A stretch of 64,000 nucleotides of DNA from Xanthomonas albilineans (GTDB lineage Bacteria > Pseudomonadota > Gammaproteobacteria > Xanthomonadales > Xanthomonadaceae). This document shows, piece by piece, positions 59,235-64,000 of the stretch; the first letter of the stretch is position 1, and every line of letters starts with the position of its first letter. Made by a program: the position numbers and the translations under genes. Where the stretch lies: contig NZ_MDCB01000010.1 in assembly GCF_002939705.1 (NCBI RefSeq), positions 93,635 through 157,634 of the forward strand. The letters run 5' to 3'. A model generated the notes under the pieces. The model was not told the origin of the DNA. It saw nothing but the letters and a program-made list of their open reading frames with translations, and did not search any database.

Positions 59235-59449
59235 TCAGCGTCAACCATAGCGCTGTCGGCGAATATTCGCCAAGTTCGAAGAAGCGGCGCCAGCGCTGCC
59301 CCTCGCGTAGATGAATTCGTGCGATGTGTCGAAGCGCATTGTGATTACGCTTTTTCTCCGTTGCCGAGCGGGCGCGCTTGACTCAACGTGACACGCATTT
59401 GCCTGGCATAGGATGCATGCCAAGCAAGTGCGTGTCCGGGTCTTCGGGA

Positions 59450-62400
59450 TCATTCGTAGTAACGGCTACGGTCCACCAATGCGGCGATCGGGGCGCTGGA
59501 CGCGACGTTGCTGTCGGCCATCGCCGCGGCCATGCGTGCGAGTGTGGGCTCGGCGAAGAGTCGCGACAGTGGCAGTCGGCGTCCGAGTCTGGCTTGAATG
59601 CGCGTGGTCAGTTGCACTGCCAGTAGCGAATGGCCGCCGATGTCGAAGAAATTGTCGTGCCGGTTGACGTTGCCGACACCGAGCAATTCGCACCAGATCT
59701 GCGCCAGTGCACATTCGCTCTCGCCCTGGGGTGGTTCGACCTCGGCGATGCCACGCTGGGCGTCGTCGGGGATGGCTAACGCACGCACATCCACCTTGCC
59801 GTTGGGGGTCAGTGGCCAGGCCTGCATGCCCACGTAGGCATCCGGCAACATGTACTCGGGCAATGTGGCGGCCAGGTGGCGACGCAGTGCGCTCGGATCG
59901 GGCACCGATGTGGCATCGGCGTGGGTGCCGATCACATACGCCACCAGACGGCGTTGCCCGGGCACGTCCTCGCGCACGTGCACCAGCGCTTGACTGACCT
60001 CCGGATGGCGCTGCAGCGCTGCCTCGATCTCGCCGGGTTCCAGCCGGAATCCGCGGATCTTGCTCTGCGCATCGCCTCGGCCCAGGCATTCGAGCAGGCC
60101 GTCGACGCGCCAGCGGCCCAGGTCGCCGGTTCGGTACATGCGTGCTCCCGGTTCCTCGCTGAAGGGGTCGGGGACGAAGTGTTCGGCGGTCAACCCTGGT
60201 TGCCGTAGATAACCCAGCGCCAGGCCCAGGCCGGCGATATGCAGCTCGCCCTGCATCCCCACTGGCAATGCCTGACGATGTCGGTCGAGGACATGCACAC
60301 GCAGATTGCCGATCGGTTTGCCGATCGGAATGCGCCGGCCATCGTCAGCCACGTCGGTCAGCGCCACGGCGGTGACGAACTGCGTGGTTTCGGTCGGGCC
60401 GTAGGTTTGCAGCAAGGTTTGTGGTGGAGTGTCGCGCAGTAGTGTGGCGAGCGCCTGCGGATCGGCGATGTCACCACCGGTGATCAGATAGCGCAACGTC
60501 GGCAATTCGCGCGCCAGTTCGCTCGCATAGGCACGCAGCACGCCGGCGACCAGGATTAGCACGGTGATGGCGTGGTGGCGGGCGAAGTTGGCCAGTGCAC
60601 TCGGGTCGAGCATCACTTCCTGGGGCACGACGACCACGCTGCCACCGCTCAACAACGGCGCCCACACTTCCAGCGTGCTGGAGTCGAAGGCCGGGTTGGA
60701 CGCGAACGCGAAGCGGTCGTTCGCCTGCCAGCTGGCGTAGTTCGGATCGCGCACCAGGTTGAGGACGCCTTGATGCGGAACCATTACACCTTTGGGCGTA
60801 CCGCTCGAGCCGGAGGTGTACATGACATAGGCTGGCGCGCAGGCCGGTAGCGGCGGCGCCGCGAACGGTAGAGCCGCCATTGTGTCCAGAACGATCGGCA
60901 CACAGGGCGCGTTCGCCCATGGTGGCGCCTCGCCGGGTGCGTGCACGATGGCGCGCGCCTGACAGATATCGGCCAACTGGTCGTGTCTGGCCGCCGGTTG
61001 CTGCGGATCCAACGGCACATACGCCGCGCCCGCCTTGAGGATGCCGAGTTGCGCGGCCACCAGCGCGGCACTGCGCGGCAGTAGCGTCGCCACGCACGCG
61101 CCCGGGCTTACGCCGGCCTGCACTAATTGTTGTGCAATCCTGTCGCTGTACGCGTCCAGTTCGGCGTAACACAGGTGGTGCGTGCCGTCGATGACGGCGA
61201 CCGCGTCCGGTGTGCGGTGGGCTTGCGCCTGGAACGCGCTATGCAGCGTCGTCGGTGCCTGCAACGGGGATGTCGTGCGGTTCCATTGCTGCAGCAAGTG
61301 CCATTGCGTCGCATCCAGTAGCGGGTGTCGGTCCACCGCTAATGTCGGTGCATCGACCAGTGCGGCCAGCAAGCGTGCGTAATGCGCCAGATAACCCTGC
61401 ATGGTGCTGCGATCGAACAGTGCCGTGGCGTAACGCAGCATGCCGCCGATCCGCGAGGGTGCAATCTGCATGTCCAGCGACAGGTCGAATTGGGCGACGC
61501 GATGGTCGTTCGGGTAGGCGCGCAGTTGCAGCTCTGGCAGATCGAGGGCGCGGGACGGCGTGGTATCGGACGAGAACATCGCTTGGCACAACGGTGCATG
61601 CGCCAGGCTGCGCACTGGGCGTACCGCTTCGATGATGCGCTCGTAAGGGATATTCTCGTTGGCCTGCGCCGCCAGCAGGTTGCTTTGAACCTGCTCCAGC
61701 AATGCCACGAAGCTTGGTCGAGCCGACAGGTCGATGCGCAGTGGCAAGGTGTTGACGAAGAAGCCGATCAGCGGTTCCAGTTCGCTGCGGCGACGGCCGG
61801 CCGACGGTGTGCCGATCACCAGGTCGGTTTGGCCGCTGTAGCGCGTCAACAGCACGGCCCACGCCGACAGCAGCAGCGCGAAGCTCGTGGTGCCTTGCTC
61901 CAGAGCCAAGGCATGCACACGCATGCTCAGGGCTTCGTCCAGTACCAGTTCCACATCGTCGCCAGCCGTGTCCTGTACTGGCGGGCGTGGACGATCCGTC
62001 GGCAATTCCAGCACCGCTGGGGCATTGCGCAACTGGGCGCACCAATACTCCAGTTGGCGCTGTTGTTGCTCGCCATCGACCCAGCGACGTTGCCAGGCGG
62101 CGTAGTCCGCGTATTGGATCGGCAATGGCGGCAGTGGATCGGGCGAATCGCTGACGAACGCCGTATACAAAGTGCCTAGTTCCTCGATCAGCACGCCGAT
62201 GGACCATCCATCGGAGATGATGTGATGCATGCTCAGCAGCAGCACATGCTCGTGTTCGGCTAGGCGCAGCAGGCGGCCACGAATCAGTGGCCCGTTGGCG
62301 AGGTCGAAACCGGTACTGACTTCGGCGTGTGCATGCGCACGCGCGGCGGCTTCCGCATCTGGCTTTTTGCTCAAGTCGATCAAGTGCAAATCCAATGCAA

Positions 62401-64000
62401 ATGGCGCCGCGACGATCTGGCATGGGACGTCGTCCACGCTTGAAAAGCGTGTGCGCAAGGCATCGTGGCGGGCGACGATGCGATCCAATGCACGGCGCAA
62501 TGCCGGGACATGCAGCATGCCGCTCAAGCGCACGCCGCCATGCATCAGGTACGTGGTGCCGGTGCGTGGGTCGAGCTGGTTCAAGAACCACAGCCGTTGC
62601 TGCGCGAAGGACAGTGGCAATGGCGCGCTACGGTCGGTTGTCACGATGGACGGCAGCGTGCTGGTGGCGGCGTTGTCCAGCGCCTGGGCCAATTCGGCCA
62701 GACGTGGCTGGGCGAACAACGTGGCCAGCGGCAGTTCCAATCCCAGCGCGCTGCGGATGCGCGAGATCAGCCGCACGCCCAGCAACGAATGTCCACCGAG
62801 GGCGAAGAAGTTGTCGTGGCGACCGACCTGTTCGACACCCAGCAACTCGCGCCAAAGGTCGGCCAGTTGTGTTTCTCGTTCGCCTTCGGGCGCCACATAT
62901 GCTTGCATTACGCGCGCGTCGGCGTCCGGCGCTGGCAGGGTGCGACGATCCAGCTTGCCATTGGCAGTCAACGGGAGCGTTTCCAGGTGCACATAGGCCG
63001 TCGGCAACATCGCCTCGGGCAGGCGATTGGCCAATTGACTGCGCAGGCGCTCGGCGCTGTGCACGTCGGCATCGCCAACCACATAGGCCACCAATCGCGG
63101 TTCGCCCGGGTGGTCCTCGCGCAGCAACACGACGGCATCCTGCACGCCCGCGCAGGCGCGTAGCGCGGCGGCGATTTCGCCCAGTTCGATGCGGAACCCG
63201 CGTAGTTTGACCTGGTCGTCGTTGCGGCCGACATAATCGAGCGTGCCGTCGGGACGCCAGCAGGCGATATCGCCACTGCGGTACATGCGTTGGCCGGGCT
63301 GTTCGGCGAACGGGTCGGGGACGAAACGTTCGGCGGTCAGATCGGGGCGGCCAAGATACCCGCGCGCCAGCTGTGGCCCTGCGATATGCAGGTGACCGGC
63401 AACGCCGATCGGCGCGTGTTGTCCGTAGGCATCGAGGACGTACAGGCGCAGATGCGCAATCGGTTGACCGATCGGCACGCGCCCGTTCGGCGCATGCGCA
63501 TCGTCTGCGGTGGTCGTGTGGACCGCACAACCGACCACGGTCTCGGTCGGGCCGTATTCGTTGATCAGCCGGGTATGGGGCGCGAGGGTCTGCCAACGGG
63601 CCAGCGTGGCCGCCGGCAGCGCTTCGCCGCCGATCACCATCACTGACGGGCTCAGCGGTGTTGGATGGTCGGCCAACTGCTGACCGAGCACTTCCAGATG
63701 CGCCGGGGTGAGCTTGACCAAGCCCAGCGGAGTCGGATCGCACAGGCGTTGCCGCAAGGCATCGAGGGTGTCGTGTTCGGGCAGCAATTCGACCTGCGCA
63801 CCGCATAGCAACGGGGCGAACAGGCTGGTCAAGGTGGCATCGAAGGACAGCGACGAAGACACCACCGCGCTGGGAGTTGGTCGATAGTGTTCCACAGCCC
63901 ATTGCAGGTAATGCGCGGCACCGGCATGGGTGAGCAAGGTGCCCTTGGGTTGGCCGGTGGAACCGGAGGTGTAGATGACGTAAGCCAGATTGTCCGGACA
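59450..64000 (-). CDS. Non-ribosomal peptide synthetase (C-terminal part, runs off window edge)
   Basis: 1,516 residues visible, open at 64000. Order: adenylation domain 1 from core A3 'YVIYTSGSTGQPKGT' on; carrier domain 1 'DNFFALGGHSLL' (Ser about 405); condensation domain 'SFAQQRLWFLNQLDP' and 'MHHIISDGWS' (about 593); adenylation domain 2 with 'YVMYTSGSSGTPKGV' (about 1057); carrier domain 2 'DNFFDIGGHSLLAV' (about 1453), then a 40-residue tail. No epimerase, methyltransferase or thioesterase is attached, so release falls to the separate tandem thioesterase. My manual alignment gives specificity residues DATKVGEVG for domain 1 (asparagine-like) and DSLIIGTQF for domain 2 (no match I know). 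Confidence 0.93.
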   Translation of the reverse strand, partial: CPDNLAYVIYTSGSTGQPKGTLLTHAGAAHYLQWAVEHYRPTPSAVVSSSLSFDATLTSLFAPLLCGAQVELLPEHDTLDALRQRLCDPTPLGLVKLTPAHLEVLGQQLADHPTPLSPSVMVIGGEALPAATLARWQTLAPHTRLINEYGPTETVVGCAVHTTTADDAHAPNGRVPIGQPIAHLRLYVLDAYGQHAPIGVAGHLHIAGPQLARGYLGRPDLTAERFVPDPFAEQPGQRMYRSGDIACWRPDGTLDYVGRNDDQVKLRGFRIELGEIAAALRACAGVQDAVVLLREDHPGEPRLVAYVVGDADVHSAERLRSQLANRLPEAMLPTAYVHLETLPLTANGKLDRRTLPAPDADARVMQAYVAPEGERETQLADLWRELLGVEQVGRHDNFFALGGHSLLGVRLISRIRSALGLELPLATLFAQPRLAELAQALDNAATSTLPSIVTTDRSAPLPLSFAQQRLWFLNQLDPRTGTTYLMHGGVRLSGMLHVPALRRALDRIVARHDALRTRFSSVDDVPCQIVAAPFALDLHLIDLSKKPDAEAAARAHAHAEVSTGFDLANGPLIRGRLLRLAEHEHVLLLSMHHIISDGWSIGVLIEELGTLYTAFVSDSPDPLPPLPIQYADYAAWQRRWVDGEQQQRQLEYWCAQLRNAPAVLELPTDRPRPPVQDTAGDDVELVLDEALSMRVHALALEQGTTSFALLLSAWAVLLTRYSGQTDLVIGTPSAGRRRSELEPLIGFFVNTLPLRIDLSARPSFVALLEQVQSNLLAAQANENIPYERIIEAVRPVRSLAHAPLCQAMFSSDTTPSRALDLPELQLRAYPNDHRVAQFDLSLDMQIAPSRIGGMLRYATALFDRSTMQGYLAHYARLLAALVDAPTLAVDRHPLLDATQWHLLQQWNRTTSPLQAPTTLHSAFQAQAHRTPDAVAVIDGTHHLCYAELDAYSDRIAQQLVQAGVSPGACVATLLPRSAALVAAQLGILKAGAAYVPLDPQQPAARHDQLADICQARAIVHAPGEAPPWANAPCVPIVLDTMAALPFAAPPLPACAPAYVMYTSGSSGTPKGVMVPHQGVLNLVRDPNYASWQANDRFAFASNPAFDSSTLEVWAPLLSGGSVVVVPQEVMLDPSALANFARHHAITVLILVAGVLRAYASELARELPTLRYLITGGDIADPQALATLLRDTPPQTLLQTYGPTETTQFVTAVALTDVADDGRRIPIGKPIGNLRVHVLDRHRQALPVGMQGELHIAGLGLALGYLRQPGLTAEHFVPDPFSEEPGARMYRTGDLGRWRVDGLLECLGRGDAQSKIRGFRLEPGEIEAALQRHPEVSQALVHVREDVPGQRRLVAYVIGTHADATSVPDPSALRRHLAATLPEYMLPDAYVGMQAWPLTPNGKVDVRALAIPDDAQRGIAEVEPPQGESECALAQIWCELLGVGNVNRHDNFFDIGGHSLLAVQLTTRIQARLGRRLPLSRLFAEPTLARMAAAMADSNVASSAPIAALVDRSRYYE

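Overview
The window looks like chromosome of a xanthomonad (Xanthomonadaceae, Gammaproteobacteria). The evidence is high-GC coding sequence, a complete nuo operon, the initiator-tRNA/rimP-nusA-infB-rbfA-truB-rpsO-pnp block, a suf operon headed by an Rrf2-type regulator, a fused aspartate kinase/diaminopimelate decarboxylase, and a MurL/MurD2 peptidoglycan pair of the kind characterised in Xanthomonas. Several decayed genes and an NRPS locus would suit an early-branching, genome-eroding species (X. albilineans/X. sacchari type). That species guess is inference.

Layout. 1-12,867: nuoD (partial) to nuoN, respiratory complex I, mostly with ATGA overlaps or short gaps. 13,078-22,616: tRNA-fMet, then rimP, nusA, infB, rbfA, truB, rpsO and pnp, a translation and RNA-processing superoperon. 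22,809-24,584: a GAF-EAL c-di-GMP protein and a small DUF3175 protein. 24,585-26,154: gene-poor, A/T-richer DNA with a possible IS30-type remnant. 26,155-32,791: a minus-strand Fe-S assembly operon (regulator, sufB, an LprI-like gene, sufC, sufD, sufS), followed by an acetyltransferase and a Rieske protein. 32,995-44,995: mixed housekeeping genes, namely a SET methyltransferase, an HU protein with a histone H1-like tail, a glycine-zipper envelope protein, a PhzF protein, the lysine-pathway fusion, murL-murD2, a polyprenyl synthase and ssb.

From about 45,200 the window becomes accessory and partly decayed. A frameshifted cytochrome c pseudogene faces an intact three-gene proton-translocating transhydrogenase operon (pntAA-pntAB-pntB), followed by an aldehyde dehydrogenase and a zinc alcohol dehydrogenase. 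Beside them lies an FNR-type oxygen-sensing regulator broken by an internal deletion and frameshift. Canonical FNR boxes sit before pntAA (one mismatch) and upstream of the broken regulator (perfect). This looks like a low-oxygen redox module that has lost its local regulator and its cytochrome. Near it is a candidate small RNA ending in a strong terminator.

53,540-64,000 is the edge of a non-ribosomal peptide cluster: a diaminobutyrate aminotransferase (precursor supply), an AraC-type activator, a stand-alone protein with two thioesterase domains, and an NRPS running off the right edge (A-PCP-C-A-PCP visible). Between aminotransferase and regulator lie a double-frameshifted alpha-hydroxy-acid dehydrogenase fragment and a 366-bp internally deleted IS3-family element that keeps both inverted ends. 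A degenerate 7-bp tandem repeat recurs in three intergenic spacers of the housekeeping half. No CRISPR array, rRNA or intact insertion sequence was seen. No database search was run; identifications come from recognised motifs and family knowledge.
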